Below are positions 23,347 to 31,601 of a DNA stretch of 35,073 nucleotides, in pieces. The position numbers were made by a program, and so were the translations under genes. Each line of letters begins with the position of its first letter. Positions within the stretch are counted from its first letter, which is position 1. The stretch comes from Syntrophobacteraceae bacterium (GTDB taxonomy: Bacteria; Desulfobacterota; Syntrophobacteria; Syntrophobacterales; Syntrophobacteraceae): positions 1-35,073 of the forward strand of contig JARLHO010000114.1 in the NCBI GenBank assembly GCA_031292215.1, written 5' to 3'. Under the pieces are notes generated by a model, which saw only the letters and a list, made by a program, of their open reading frames with translations, was not told the origin of the DNA and did no database searches.

Positions 23347-23557
23347 GTTTGCACAATAAATTGTAACGTGGTTAAGCTCAAGCCATTTGTATCGTCACCG
23401 GTTCGAATTGTAGCCTTTTCAAAAGAATTGAAGCCTGCGGCAAACAGCTCCCGCCCGCCCCGCCCAATGGCCTTTCTTGACTGGCGCGCGTTTGAAATGT
23501 TAGTTGTAAGAAGTTGTTGAGTGTATATCGTACAAACGCAAAAAATAAGGGGGATCC

Positions 23558-24667
23558 ATGAGCGGAGTTTTTGAAAGCGGAAATATTGCGGCAATGGCTC
23601 TATCTAACCGGTTTGTAAGGTCTGCGACCTGGGAGGGGTTGGCCACGAAGGAGGGCGCCGTTACGCCAAAGCTCTCTCAGACCATGCGCCAGCTTTCCGA
23701 GGGAGGAGTAGGGCTTATAATAAGCGGTCATACTTACGTTATGCCGGACGGACAGGCCAGCCCGTGGCAGTTGGGAGTTTACAAAGACGAACTGATCGAC
23801 GGGCTAAAGGAGATGACCGAGGCCGTTCACGCAGCAGACGCAAAGATTGTGATGCAGCTTGCCCACGCCGGCTTTTTTGCTCCCGAAGCCCTTACGGGAA
23901 GGCCGCCCAAAGTCGTCTCGGATTTCGAGGGCCTTTCCACTTCGCCTCGAACGCAACTCTTAATTCCCGATATCGAGGAAATCGTCAATGCCTATGGCCA
24001 AGGCGCGGCAAGAGCCAAGTCGGCGGGTTTTGACGGCGTAGAGATTCACTCGGCCCACGGCTATCTTCTCAGCCAGTTTCTCTCCCCGATCTATAACCGG
24101 CGAACCGATGAATACGGGGGGAGCCTCGCAAACCGCGCAAGGATCCACCTGGAGGTGTTGCGGGCGATTCGCGTGGCCGTGGGCGAAGATTTTCCCGTGC
24201 TGATAAAGATCAACTGCCAAGATTTTGCCGAAAACGGCCTTAGCCTCGAGGATTCGGCGCAGGCAGCAGCCTTTTTGGCCGCAGCCGGTCTTGACGCCAT
24301 CGAGGTGAGCGGAGGCATGCTAAACGGAGGAAAACTCTCGCCCAGCCGCCCCGGAATAAACTCCGAAGAAAAGGAAGCCTACTTCTCAAAGGATTTACAG
24401 GCCTTTAGAAAAGCTACCGACATTCCCCTGATCCTGGTCGGCGGCCTGAGATCCCTTGCGGTTTGCGAGCGGCTGATCCAAACCGGACAGGCAGACTATG
24501 TCGCGATGAGCCGCCCGTTTATAAGGGAGCCCGGGCTGGTCGATCGCTGGAAGTCCGGGGACCTGCGCCGGGCCGAATGCGCCTCCGATAACCTTTGCTT
24601 TAGACCGGGCATTGACGGCGAAGGCATCTACTGCGTAACCGAGAAGCGACAGTCGGCGAAAAAATAG
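23558..24667 (+). CDS. NADH:flavin oxidoreductase (Old Yellow Enzyme family)
   Basis: A 369-residue TIM-barrel FMN enzyme. Visible marks are NRFVRSATWEG near the N-terminus, the substrate-binding pair in GVEIHSAHGYLLSQFLSP (about residues 152-169), NRRTDEYGGS, and the phosphate-binding LVGGLR with DYVAMSRPFIREP near the end. It lacks the C-terminal iron-sulfur/FAD half of the 2,4-dienoyl-CoA reductase type, so it is a single-domain ene-reductase-like protein; the substrate is unknown. GGGGGA precedes the ATG. It is convergent with the dCMP deaminase gene. Confidence 0.9.
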   Translation: MSGVFESGNIAAMALSNRFVRSATWEGLATKEGAVTPKLSQTMRQLSEGGVGLIISGHTYVMPDGQASPWQLGVYKDELIDGLKEMTEAVHAADAKIVMQLAHAGFFAPEALTGRPPKVVSDFEGLSTSPRTQLLIPDIEEIVNAYGQGAARAKSAGFDGVEIHSAHGYLLSQFLSPIYNRRTDEYGGSLANRARIHLEVLRAIRVAVGEDFPVLIKINCQDFAENGLSLEDSAQAAAFLAAAGLDAIEVSGGMLNGGKLSPSRPGINSEEKEAYFSKDLQAFRKATDIPLILVGGLRSLAVCERLIQTGQADYVAMSRPFIREPGLVDRWKSGDLRRAECASDNLCFRPGIDGEGIYCVTEKRQSAKK

Positions 24668-24726
24668 GAGCTTCCGGCAAACAGGACCCGAACTCAATCG
24701 ATTGAACGTAATCGGAAGCCGGGGGA

Positions 24727-25227
24727 TCACGCCTCTTCGGGCCACTCTTCGGAAAGGGTCGATACCCTGTCTTCGATGGTCCAGTCGTCGACATCTATAT
24801 ATTTGAACGCACCCGGGCCGTCGGGAAGAATGACGCGGTTGATCCCGGCGTTTATGATCACCCGTTTGCAAAGCAGGCAGGGCATGACCGAGGAGGCCAA
24901 CTCGCCCGTTTCCACCTCGATGCCCAGAAGATAGAGGTCCGCGCCCACCATGTCCAGCCGCGAGGCGTGGATAACGGCGTTCATCTCGGCATGAACCGCC
25001 CGGCAAAGTTCATAATTCTGGCCGTGGGGAATGTTTTTTTGCTGCCGGAAGCAGTATCCGAGATCGATGCAGTTGCTGGTCTGGCGCGGAGCGCCGTTAT
25101 AGCCGGTGCTGATTATCTGGTCGTTTTTGACGATCACCGCCCCGTACCGGCGCCGAAGGCACGTGCTTCTCATCGCTACAGACCTGGCGATGTCCAGGTA
25201 GTACTGGCTTTTAGTCGGTCTTTTCAC
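24727..25227 (-). CDS. dCMP deaminase family protein
   Basis: A 166-residue zinc-dependent deaminase. The zinc site is given by HAEMNAV (His and catalytic Glu, about residues 71-77) and PCLLC (two Cys, about 106-110). The N-terminal ARSVAMRSTCLRRRYGAVIV and GYNGAP are typical of the dCMP deaminase/ComEB branch, which makes dUMP for thymidylate synthesis; other cytidine/deoxycytidylate deaminases are less likely. It starts at GTG 25227, with only a weak GGGGCG upstream. The end faces the Old Yellow Enzyme gene; between them GCTTCCG/CGGAAGC (about 24671-24718) can form a weak hairpin. Confidence 0.9.
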   Translation of the reverse strand: MKRPTKSQYYLDIARSVAMRSTCLRRRYGAVIVKNDQIISTGYNGAPRQTSNCIDLGYCFRQQKNIPHGQNYELCRAVHAEMNAVIHASRLDMVGADLYLLGIEVETGELASSVMPCLLCKRVIINAGINRVILPDGPGAFKYIDVDDWTIEDRVSTLSEEWPEEA

Positions 25228-25519
25228 TTTCGCCCCATGTGCTTTATGCCGATTGTCGTAAAACAGCCGGCCGCGTTAAATAGTGATACAATGGGCTGTC
25301 TCGCTGCGCCATCCCGCGCAAGCCCGCCTTCCCGGGACCCTATTTCGCCCCATGGTATTTAGAACACCCACCGGGATGAATTCAACCTCAAAATGACGAA
25401 GGATTTTCGATTGACTTTCACCGGGCCATCACTTAACCATCCACCCAATGGGTTTTGCCGTGTTGCGTTGCCGGCGCACAGTCGGTCCGGATATTTCCTT
25501 CGATAAAAAGGCGCTAAAA

Positions 25520-26476
25520 ATGGCTCAAAAAGAAATCTACGATGTCGTAATTATAGGGGGAGGCCCTGCGGGTCTTGCTGCGGGAATCTACGTAAAACGG
25601 GCGGCCATGGATGCTGTGCTTGTCGAAAAAGGGGTCCCCGGGGGGCAGGTCTGCATCACCAAGGGGGTGGAAAACTACCCCGGAATTGCCGATATCAGCG
25701 GCTTTGACCTTTCGGACAAGTTCTATCAGCATGCGAAGTCCTACGACCTGGAGACCATCCCGGACGAGGTGACGGCGGTGGAGCCGGGGAGCGAACTCCA
25801 CTCGGTGCGGCTTGCCGGAGGCGAAGTGCTAAAAGCCCGCAGCGTCATAATCGCCGCAGGCGGCACGGCCAAAAAACTAAATGTCCCGGGCGAGATCGAA
25901 AACTTTGGCAAGGGCGTTTCCTACTGCGCCACGTGCGATGGTTTTTTCTTTCGCGGAAAGGTTGTCTGCGTCATCGGGGGCGGAGATACCGCGCTGGAAG
26001 ATGCGCTATACCTCGCTAAGATCGCAAAGCACGTCTATTTGATCCACCGGCGAGACGAGTTTCGGGGAAGCAAGATCTTGCAACAGCGCGTATTCTCGGA
26101 GCCTTCCGTTGAAATCATCTTCAATACCGTGCCCACCTCAATTCTTTCGGACCCATTCGGCGTGCGGGCAGTGGCCTTACAAAACACCGTGACCGGAGAT
26201 ACAAAAGAGCTGCCGGTCGAGGGCGTTTTTATCTTCGTTGGTTTTTCGCCCAACAGCGTGCTCGCTCCCGAAGGGATGAAAATAAGCGAATCCGGATATA
26301 TACTTACCGACGAAAAATTGGAAACCTCCATCCCCGGTATTTTTTGCGCCGGGGACCTCAGGCAAAATTTCGCCAAACAGATCGTGATCGCCGCCTCCGA
26401 AGGCTGCATCGCCGCCCTGGCTTCGGCTCGCTACGTCGAGGAAAAGAAGGCGCGCGGACATCTCAAAACCGCTTAG
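25520..26476 (+). CDS. trxB: Thioredoxin reductase
   Basis: A 318-residue FAD/NADPH disulfide reductase. The FAD motif GGGPAGLAAG (12-21), redox-active CATC (Cys136, Cys139), NADPH motif GGGDTALEDA (about 153-162) with the NADPH-selecting HRR (about 179-181), and FCAGDLRQ near the C-terminus are all present. The start is set at ATG 25520, where the conserved Rossmann N-terminus begins; a start at 25448 would add 24 residues without support. No thioredoxin gene is seen nearby, so the partner must be elsewhere. Confidence 0.93.
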   Translation: MAQKEIYDVVIIGGGPAGLAAGIYVKRAAMDAVLVEKGVPGGQVCITKGVENYPGIADISGFDLSDKFYQHAKSYDLETIPDEVTAVEPGSELHSVRLAGGEVLKARSVIIAAGGTAKKLNVPGEIENFGKGVSYCATCDGFFFRGKVVCVIGGGDTALEDALYLAKIAKHVYLIHRRDEFRGSKILQQRVFSEPSVEIIFNTVPTSILSDPFGVRAVALQNTVTGDTKELPVEGVFIFVGFSPNSVLAPEGMKISESGYILTDEKLETSIPGIFCAGDLRQNFAKQIVIAASEGCIAALASARYVEEKKARGHLKTA

Positions 26477-26525
26477 CCTGATCGGCTTGGGTCCTGGGCG
26501 GGGTCGTTTCGAAACGAGGTTGGCT

Positions 26526-26897
26526 TTGTTAAGATTTGAAAACGAAGGCCTTCGCAAATGGCTTTATTTCAGTGCAATCGCTATAATGGTTACCGGTATT
26601 GCTTGTTCGACCCTTATTTATCACAAAGCATCCGTTGACTGTTCAAACAGAATGCAGGCATATGCAAGCGGGGAAGCGTCGGTTTACCCCTCACCGGATA
26701 CTTCCAAGCAGTACCTTCGTGAACTGGAGCTCTACGGAGGTACGGCAAACGTTTTGGCCTATCAGTTAAGATCCTGGTTTTCCGGTTTGTGGCGGGGAAA
26801 GCGTCTTGCTTATACGCTAATTCTTATAACCGTTTTGGTGTCTTCGGGGATAGTGTATGTGGCCCGCCGCCTGCCTTCTCGAAAAGATCCACCGTAG
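26526..26897 (+). CDS. Small protein with two transmembrane helices, function unknown
   Basis: I do not recognise a family. A helix near the N-terminus (about residues 11-31, WLYFSAIAIMVTGIACSTLIY) and one near the C-terminus (about 95-112, ILITVLVSSGIVYVA) bracket a loop of about 60 residues that is probably periplasmic; the tail is positively charged (RRLPSRK). Start TTG 26526 is favoured because GAGG lies just upstream and the first helix follows directly; another TTG at 26487 is possible. It lies about 50 bases after trxB in the same direction and may be co-transcribed. Confidence 0.6.
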   Translation: MLRFENEGLRKWLYFSAIAIMVTGIACSTLIYHKASVDCSNRMQAYASGEASVYPSPDTSKQYLRELELYGGTANVLAYQLRSWFSGLWRGKRLAYTLILITVLVSSGIVYVARRLPSRKDPP

Positions 26898-26959
26898 AGG
26901 CGGTTGAGAGCGCTGAGAAAAGAGGGTAAACATTACGGACTTTGCTACGAAAAGTCGTT

Positions 26960-26986
26960 GTTGGGCTGCGCTGCGCTTAGCCCAAC
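26960..26986. repeat. Short hairpin repeat (GTTGGGCT/AGCCCAAC)
   Basis: Perfect 8-bp arms at 26960-26967 and 26979-26986 enclose GCGCTGCGCTT, followed by CTACGG. This type of GTAGGTTGGGCT palindrome is widely scattered in bacterial intergenic DNA. There is no T-run, so a terminator role is doubtful. Confidence 0.45.
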
Positions 26987-27027
26987 CTACGGTTTTAGTC
27001 CAACCACGACCGGACTTCGGGGTGGAT

Positions 27028-27056
27028 TTGAGTTTTTGGCGTTAAAATCTTAAATT
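27028..27056 (+). promoter_or_regulatory. Possible sigma-70 promoter of the HlyD-ABC operon
   Basis: TTGAGT (27028-27033) and TAAATT (27051-27056) are separated by exactly 17 bases, with four of six consensus matches in each box. The predicted start of transcription would be about 10 bases before the GTG start, leaving a very short leader. Confidence 0.35.
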
Positions 27057-27073
27057 TTACAGGGTCTTATTTT

Positions 27074-28132
27074 GTGTCTCAATCTCTTGAAAAATATCGA
27101 ATCGCCGCTATTGCGCTCCTTGCTGTGCTCATCGCGGGGGGCGCGGTGTACTGGATTACCAGCCGGCCGCAGTCTATAGTGCTCACCGGGATAGTGGATT
27201 CCGACGAGGTGCAGGTAGGTCCCCTGGTCCAGGGGCGTCTTCAAAAACTCCTTGTCCAGCGTGGCGATGCGGTCACAAAGGGGGAGTTGCTGGCAGTAAT
27301 CCAGCCCCAGGAACTGGAGGCGGACACCTCATTCTATAAAAACAGCGAGAAAGAATACGCGGAGCAAAAAGAGCAGGCGAAGGCCGATCTGGAGTTTCTC
27401 CAAGCCCAGACGCGCGAGCAGATCCGGCAGGCGAAAGCAAGCCTTGCAATGCATAACGCCGATGTTGTCCAGGCCCAGGCCGACCTGGATTTAGCCAGGC
27501 GCAATTTCGACCGGGCAGGCAAACTCAGGGCCACAAACGCCAATTCGGTGCAAGACCTTGACCAGGCGCGCAGCATCTACAATGCGGCCAGAGCGCACGT
27601 CGATTCGCTGCAAAAGCAGGTGAAGGCCTCCGAGGCCGAATTGGCGCTGGCCCGGGCCAACACGGTCCAAATCGCCTCTCGGAAGGCGGCTCTCGCCTCC
27701 AGCCTCCATCACCTTGCCGCTGCCCGCGCGCAGACCCAAAAGGCCAATGTGATTTTGGGCTACACCGAAATTCACGCGCCCATAAGCGGCTTCGTTGACG
27801 TTCGGGTCTCGTTGCAGGGAGAGGTGGTGAGTCCGGGCCAGACGATCGTTACGCTGCTCGATCCCGACAACTTGTGGGTGCGAGCCGATGTGCCGGAGAG
27901 CTACGTCGATCAGATACATTTGGGCGACAAGCTCACCGTGCGCCTTCCCTCGGGCGCCGTTCGGACAGGGACCGTATTTTTCCGAGGGGTGGACGCCGAC
28001 TTTGCAACCCAGCGCGATGTGAGCCAGACCAAACGCGACATCAAAACCTTTGAAATCCGCTTGCGTTGCGACAACCGAGATCGCAGCCTGGCCATGGGGA
28101 TGACCGCCTATGTCATCCTGCCGGTGAGATAG
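27074..28132 (+). CDS. HlyD-family periplasmic adaptor (membrane fusion protein)
   Basis: A 352-residue adaptor of the EmrA/YbhG type. A signal-anchor helix (about residues 10-29) is followed by a half lipoyl domain (VQGRLQKLLVQRGDAVTKGELLAVI, about 52-77), a long coiled-coil hairpin (about 80-220, Ala/Gln/Glu-rich), the second lipoyl half (TEIHAPISGFVDVRVSLQGEVVSPGQ) and a beta-barrel region. It would link an inner-membrane pump to an outer-membrane channel in a Gram-negative envelope. Start GTG 27074 gives the anchor directly; only AGGG is seen upstream. It heads a three-gene operon with an ATPase and a permease. No outer-membrane channel gene is present. Confidence 0.92.
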   Translation: MSQSLEKYRIAAIALLAVLIAGGAVYWITSRPQSIVLTGIVDSDEVQVGPLVQGRLQKLLVQRGDAVTKGELLAVIQPQELEADTSFYKNSEKEYAEQKEQAKADLEFLQAQTREQIRQAKASLAMHNADVVQAQADLDLARRNFDRAGKLRATNANSVQDLDQARSIYNAARAHVDSLQKQVKASEAELALARANTVQIASRKAALASSLHHLAAARAQTQKANVILGYTEIHAPISGFVDVRVSLQGEVVSPGQTIVTLLDPDNLWVRADVPESYVDQIHLGDKLTVRLPSGAVRTGTVFFRGVDADFATQRDVSQTKRDIKTFEIRLRCDNRDRSLAMGMTAYVILPVR

Positions 28133-28135
28133 TTT

Positions 28136-29161
28136 ATGGCAAGTTCGGTGTCCACGGGTACCCCAAGTCCGGATAATGCCGTAGAAGTCGAAGAGATCTC
28201 CAAATCGTTTGGCGACTTTGTCGCCGTGGAGAGTCTTAGCTTTACGGTGGGCCGAGGCGAGGTCTTCGGGCTTCTGGGTCCAAACGGCGCAGGCAAATCC
28301 ACGCTCATCCGCATGCTTACGACCCTTGTTCCGCCAACTACGGGGAGCGCCCGCATCATGGGCCGCGATGTGGTGGCATCGGCAAAAGAGGTCCGACGCA
28401 TCATCGGGGTGATCCCCCAGGCGATGACTACCGATCTGGACCTAAGCGCCGCCGAGAACATGTCGATATTTGCCAAGCTCTATAACATCCCGCGCGACAG
28501 GCGCCAAAAGATCATCGACAGGCTGCTCGAAGCGGTCGATCTGACACAATGGGCCGATAAACCGGTGAAGATGTTTTCCGGAGGCATGCGGCGAAGGCTA
28601 GAAATTGCCCGCGGACTGGTAAATGAGCCGAAGGTCTTTTTCCTGGACGAGCCCACTACCGGACTTGATCCCGTGTCGCGGGTCTCGGTGTGGGAGATGC
28701 TCTCCCGCTTAAAAGACGACGGCGACTTGGCGATCCTCATAACCACCCATTACATGGACGAGGCGGACAAGCTCTGCGACCGGATCGCCATAGTCGATCA
28801 CGGCAAACTGGTGGCCCTCGATTCGCCCCTCCGGTTAAAGGCGTCGGTGCCGGGAAAAAACGTGATCGAGGTAAGTTTTTTACATACCCCGCAGGGCTGG
28901 ACAGGGGTCCTCGAAAGTCTTCCCGATGTCGCCGAGGTGAAGTCCGAGGACAATATCTATCGAATCTCCTCCCATAACGGCTCCCGCACCACGGTAGCGC
29001 TAATGGAGGCGGTAAGGAGCGTCGATGTGGCCATCGCCTCTCTTTCCGTTCAAAGCACGACGCTTGACGACGTTTTCGTACACTACACCGGCAGGCAGTT
29101 GCGCGATGCGCTCCAGGCCCCCCCCGCAAGTGATAGCCGGTTTCTCATGAAACGGGAATAA
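28136..29161 (+). CDS. ABC transporter ATP-binding protein (DrrA-like efflux ATPase)
   Basis: A 341-residue ATPase. Walker A GPNGAGKST (about residues 50-58), Q-loop GVIPQAM, signature MFSGGMRRRLEIARG, Walker B VFFLDEPTTGLD and TTHYMDEADKL are intact; the C-terminus ends TTLDDVFVHYTGRQLRD plus a tail of about 20 residues. It starts 3 bases after the HlyD stop codon and is followed 7 bases later by the permease gene, so all three form one efflux pump of the YbhF-type or daunorubicin-resistance type. The substrate cannot be read from sequence. Confidence 0.93.
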   Translation: MASSVSTGTPSPDNAVEVEEISKSFGDFVAVESLSFTVGRGEVFGLLGPNGAGKSTLIRMLTTLVPPTTGSARIMGRDVVASAKEVRRIIGVIPQAMTTDLDLSAAENMSIFAKLYNIPRDRRQKIIDRLLEAVDLTQWADKPVKMFSGGMRRRLEIARGLVNEPKVFFLDEPTTGLDPVSRVSVWEMLSRLKDDGDLAILITTHYMDEADKLCDRIAIVDHGKLVALDSPLRLKASVPGKNVIEVSFLHTPQGWTGVLESLPDVAEVKSEDNIYRISSHNGSRTTVALMEAVRSVDVAIASLSVQSTTLDDVFVHYTGRQLRDALQAPPASDSRFLMKRE

Positions 29162-29168
29162 TGTACTT

Positions 29169-30293
29169 ATGAAAGATGCCTGGGTCCGCATAGGGGCGTT
29201 GATCGAGCGCGACATGCGCCGTTTCAGGCGCAGTCCCACACTGGTTATCGTATCGATGGTGATGCCGCTGGTCCAACTTGTAATTCTTGGCTACGCGTTC
29301 GGGGGCAACATCAAAAACCTCAATGTCGGCGTGGTCGACCAGGACTACCGGGAACCGGCCGTGCGGCTAAAAGGGATGCTAAACGCCGTGGCGGTCAATG
29401 CGCAAACTTTTAAATCCATTCCGTATCGCGACCAGGGACGGGCCATGCGGGATCTTCGAATCGGCAAAATCGACGCGGTCTTAAATATTCCCCCCGATTT
29501 CTCGCGGTACGTGCTCTCGGGCGCCGACCCTCGCGTGGCTCTAATCGAGGATAATACCGACCGGTTCAGCTCTTCGGCCCTTACCGCAAGCCTTACCGAA
29601 CTGCTTGACGCCTACAATGCCAAGCCCTCGGTCTCACGGCAAAACCGCAAGGCGACTCTTTCCGTTGTCGAAGTCTACCCCTATGTGCCCTATATCCAGT
29701 TCTTGCTGCCCGGGACGATCGTTTTGGCCGTCTTTGTCTCCTGCATGATCGGGGGCGGCATCATGTACATCGATGACAAGGCGCGCGGCCTTCATGAAGG
29801 CTACCTGGTCACCCCCCTCACCAAATTCGACCTCATCATGGGGTTTAATCTGGCCGGGGCCATGAAAGCGATCCTCTCCGGGCTGGTGCTTATCACCGTC
29901 GGCTCCATCATCGCCGGCATTCCCAACCCGCTCGACCCGCTGCGCCTTATGCGGATGATGGCGCTTGTCTCCTTGACCGCGCTTGCGCTCGTCAGCATGA
30001 TGTTTCTGATCATGGTGCGGGTAAACGATCCTCTCGTACCCCGGGCCATTTTCGGAGTGCTAAACACCATGCTCTTTTTCCCGAGCGGGGCCGTCTACCC
30101 GATTAGCGCCTTCCCCCCCTGGATGAAGATCATTACCGTAATCGACCCTTTCACCTACGCCGTTGACGGATTTAAATCGCTTTTGTTGAAAAACACAGGC
30201 CTTGGGGCCATCTCCGGCGACATGTTCTATCTCGCCATTTTTACCCTTGTGGCCATGGCGGCTGCCACCCGTCTTTTCAGGCGCGATCTGTAA
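29169..30293 (+). CDS. ABC-2 type permease (YbhR/YbhS-like)
   Basis: A 374-residue inner-membrane protein. The first helix (about residues 24-44) is followed by an extracytoplasmic domain of about 120 residues (NVGVVDQDYREPAV and RDLRIGKIDAVLNIPPDF) and then five more helices from about residue 178 on, the layout of ABC-2 permeases that work with HlyD adaptors. FPSGAVYPISAFPPWM near residues 300-315 is typical. Only one permease is encoded, so it probably forms a homodimer with the preceding ATPase. Confidence 0.93.
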   Translation: MKDAWVRIGALIERDMRRFRRSPTLVIVSMVMPLVQLVILGYAFGGNIKNLNVGVVDQDYREPAVRLKGMLNAVAVNAQTFKSIPYRDQGRAMRDLRIGKIDAVLNIPPDFSRYVLSGADPRVALIEDNTDRFSSSALTASLTELLDAYNAKPSVSRQNRKATLSVVEVYPYVPYIQFLLPGTIVLAVFVSCMIGGGIMYIDDKARGLHEGYLVTPLTKFDLIMGFNLAGAMKAILSGLVLITVGSIIAGIPNPLDPLRLMRMMALVSLTALALVSMMFLIMVRVNDPLVPRAIFGVLNTMLFFPSGAVYPISAFPPWMKIITVIDPFTYAVDGFKSLLLKNTGLGAISGDMFYLAIFTLVAMAAATRLFRRDL

Positions 30294-30368
30294 GCCCCGC
30301 GGCGAGGAAAAATAGTTCCAAGGGCAGGGGAGGGTGCCTCGCTAAAGCTCAGGGCCACAACCTTTTTT

Positions 30369-31265
30369 TCACGATGCCGAACCGAATTCCTGTGCCCAGA
30401 AATAGCGGTAGCGGCCTGTCGCATCGAAAACCTCGCCCACTCCTATCTGCGTATAGCGTGGGTTCATGATGTTTGAGCGGTGCTCGGGGCTTGCGAACAT
30501 ACACTCAAACGTCTCCTCCGGCGTGGCGTAGCCGACCGCCAGATTTTCCCCGACAGTCGAGGTCGGATATCCGCTCTCGAAGACATTTTCATAGAACTGT
30601 TCGCCGGTGCTAAGCTCATGGGAGCAACAGTCGTGCCTGGCCATGTCCCTGGCATGACGCCGCGCGGCCTCGGTGAGCCGGCTGCTTAGTCCGAGCACCC
30701 GCAGCCCATCGGCTTCCCTTTCCAGGTTTACGAGCTCTATGAGTCGTATTTCCCCCGGCGTCGGTCCGCTCCCCGAACCTCCATCAGGACAAACCCCTTC
30801 CCTTGGCGCGCTGGAAGAGCTCTTCCCGGGACAGGCGAGCTCCCTTACCACATAGTCCCGTGAAGCCTCTCGGGCGAGGGCTGCGACCGGGCGAATCTGG
30901 ATAATGGACGAGCGGAGATAGACCGAAGCGTAGAGAAAGCCTTCTCGCACAACCAGGACGAGTTTTCCGCCTCCTGCCCCCTCGATTTTGCCCGACCACA
31001 CCAAAAGGCCTGAATCTTTCTGCTCTTTTTCCTGCCTTGCCGTGAGGCGGAGATCGTCGAACAAATGGAGGCTGATCGATTGTAAATCCGGCTGGGACAA
31101 AAGCTTTTCGGGGTCAAAGCGCGCAATACGTTCCCGAAGGATCTCGCTTTTGCCCGGCTGGAGGCCTCCGGCGGTCGCCCCCGTCAAGATGTCGGAGTAA
31201 GCCGACCCGCCGGAATACGAAACCGGCGGAATGGATGAGCAGGCGGTTAATGCCGGTAAAAACAT
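30369..31265 (-). CDS. CAP/SCP-domain lipoprotein, paralogue 1 (start codon altered)
   Basis: The C-terminal 130 residues form a CAP (SCP/PR1) domain: ELVNLEREADGL, ARRHARDMARHD, CSHELS, GYPTSTVGENLAVGYATPEE, SPEHRSNIMNPRYTQIGVGE and FWAQEFG. The N-terminal 150 residues are shared with the paralogue at 31602-32615 and resemble no family I know. The frame from ATG 31265 begins just before a lipobox (LTAC). In frame upstream, 13 more codons complete a normal signal peptide (KAKFCATTLLFC), but the codon aligned with the paralogue's ATG is ATC (31302-31304), after GAGGGG. So translation may use ATC, the shorter ATG start, or be impaired. Its leader is shared with the paralogue. CAP proteins are secreted; their bacterial role is unclear. 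Confidence 0.85.
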   Translation of the reverse strand: MFLPALTACSSIPPVSYSGGSAYSDILTGATAGGLQPGKSEILRERIARFDPEKLLSQPDLQSISLHLFDDLRLTARQEKEQKDSGLLVWSGKIEGAGGGKLVLVVREGFLYASVYLRSSIIQIRPVAALAREASRDYVVRELACPGKSSSSAPREGVCPDGGSGSGPTPGEIRLIELVNLEREADGLRVLGLSSRLTEAARRHARDMARHDCCSHELSTGEQFYENVFESGYPTSTVGENLAVGYATPEETFECMFASPEHRSNIMNPRYTQIGVGEVFDATGRYRYFWAQEFGSAS

Positions 31266-31304
31266 GCAAAAAAGCAGTGTGGTTGCGCAGAATTTAGCTT
31301 TGAT

Positions 31305-31404
31305 AAGAGGCCCCTCGCATCCGTGTTGGCTCGGAGGGGCCCTCCGCTTAAAGCCTGGGGACCACCTGGCGCCTTGGGTTTACAATCCCCCTTTGGCCGA
31401 GGCC
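31305..31404 (-). promoter_or_regulatory. Conserved 5' leader of CAP paralogue 1 (candidate RNA switch)
   Basis: Read on the minus strand the leader carries the blocks AAAGGGGG (31387-31394), TAAACC, CCAGGTGGTCCCC, GGCCCCTCCGAGCC and ACGGATGCGAGGGGCC, shared in order with the leader at 32616-32713. GGCCCCTC can pair either with the 5' G-run or with GAGGGGCC, which includes the likely ribosome binding site. Confidence 0.5.
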
Positions 31405-31601
31405 AGCGCCTTGCCTCCCGGGGCTTCGAGGGGATATTGTATTTCGGGCAGTTCCAGCAGCCGGGCGCCCTTTGGCTGAAACGGTCTTCTCCATGGCGCC
31501 TCCTGGATGCCATCCGAGCCCGTGCTCGGAGTGTGGAATTCTAGATAGGAAACCGCGGCAGTGTCAACGACTATTGAATCTTTTTTTGTTAAAGTCGTTA
31601 C
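31405..31601. other. Intergenic remainder between the two CAP genes
   Basis: The stretch holds GC-rich partly palindromic sequence on the leader side. The final bases before 31601 (T-run at 31576-31587 and GTTAAAGTCGTTA) lie downstream of paralogue 2 on the minus strand. No gene is seen. A promoter for paralogue 1 should lie here but no box pair is convincing. Confidence 0.4.

Noticed and set aside
23395-23425. tRNA T-arm-like GGTTCGAAT sequence
   Set aside because: No acceptor, D or anticodon arms can be folded around it.
23477-23505. Sigma-70 promoter for the Old Yellow Enzyme gene (TTGACT, 17 bases, TTAGTT)
   Set aside because: The -35 box is fair but the -10 box matches the consensus too poorly to call.
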